Assembly (NCBI RefSeq): GCF_002243345.2
Contig: NZ_CP022655.2
Span: forward strand, 3,660,501 to 3,724,500
Source of the DNA: Paenibacillus sp. RUD330
GTDB lineage: Bacteria > Bacillota > Bacilli > Paenibacillales > Paenibacillaceae
Length of the DNA: 64,000 bases
Direction: 5' to 3'
The notes under the pieces were generated by a model, which saw only the letters and a program-made list of their open reading frames with translations, was not told the origin of the DNA and did no database searches. This document shows positions 64,000 to 64,000 of this stretch, piece after piece (the stretch's first letter is position 1; every line of letters begins with the position of its first letter). The translations under genes and the position numbers were made by a program.

Positions 64000-64000
64000 A

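Larger units (their letters stand above)
61233..64000. mobile_element. Sigma-K-intervening (skin-like) element, one end
   Basis: Contains no sigK sequence and carries typical mobile-element genes: replication-relaxation protein, FtsK-like ATPase, XRE regulator, and unknown small genes, with divergent regulatory region at 62995-63142. Its extent, recombinase and other end lie beyond 64000. The gene set is more like an integrative/conjugative plasmid-type element than the phage-derived B. subtilis skin. Confidence 0.72.

Overview
The window looks like a chromosome segment of a high-GC, spore-forming Firmicute of the Paenibacillus type. The evidence is the density of carbohydrate ABC transporters with YesM/YesN-type two-component systems, perfect CcpA (cre) sites, a sporulation sigma-K gene, strong AGGAGG ribosome binding sites, and many hairpin plus T-run terminators. 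No rRNA, tRNA or CRISPR array was recognised. Most genes are sugar-utilisation modules.

Left part (1-14.2 kb): the 3' truncated end of an LplB-type permease with its membrane-bound AraC regulator; a decayed IS21 transposase; then a minus-strand alpha-mannan/mannoside cluster. That cluster holds a CBM6 plus GH99/71-like secreted hydrolase, a solute-binding lipoprotein, two permeases, a GH38 alpha-mannosidase, a ManD/RspA-like enolase-superfamily dehydratase and a sugar SDR. Between 14.5 and 16.4 kb there is an aldo/keto reductase remnant, a small membrane-anchored protein and an AT-richer amidase-like protein.

Middle part (16.7-39.2 kb): an AraC regulator divergent from a Gfo/Idh/MocA plus aldo/keto reductase pair; an M29 aminopeptidase; a LacI-Gfo/Idh-ThuA-Gfo/Idh operon; an orphan OppB-like permease; an aldo/keto reductase; MscL; an oxalate-decarboxylase-like bicupin with a changed active-site lid plus an alpha/beta hydrolase; the adaA-adaB DNA alkylation repair pair; and an LplABC-like transporter divergent from its histidine kinase/response regulator, with three TATCCGGACTT boxes between them.

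Right part (39.2-64 kb): a three-gene operon of an XpaC-like membrane protein, a membrane-anchored solute-binding/VWA fusion and TelA; a metallophosphoesterase lacking a normal start codon; an EamA transporter; a DUF1796 protein; a stalk-domain protein; and a complete sialic-acid operon (yhcH, ABC transporter, ROK kinase, nanA, nanE) preceded by its own two-component system and spaced GTTCAC boxes. A secreted purple-acid-phosphatase-like protein and lspA follow.

The most striking feature is at 60951-61232. It is only the C-terminal part of sigK, cut at an AATGA core immediately before the codons for Asn-Glu-Ile. Beyond the cut lies foreign DNA: a replication-relaxation protein, an FtsK-like ATPase, an XRE regulator and unknown genes. 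This is the arrangement of a sigK-intervening (skin) element, whose other end is outside the window.
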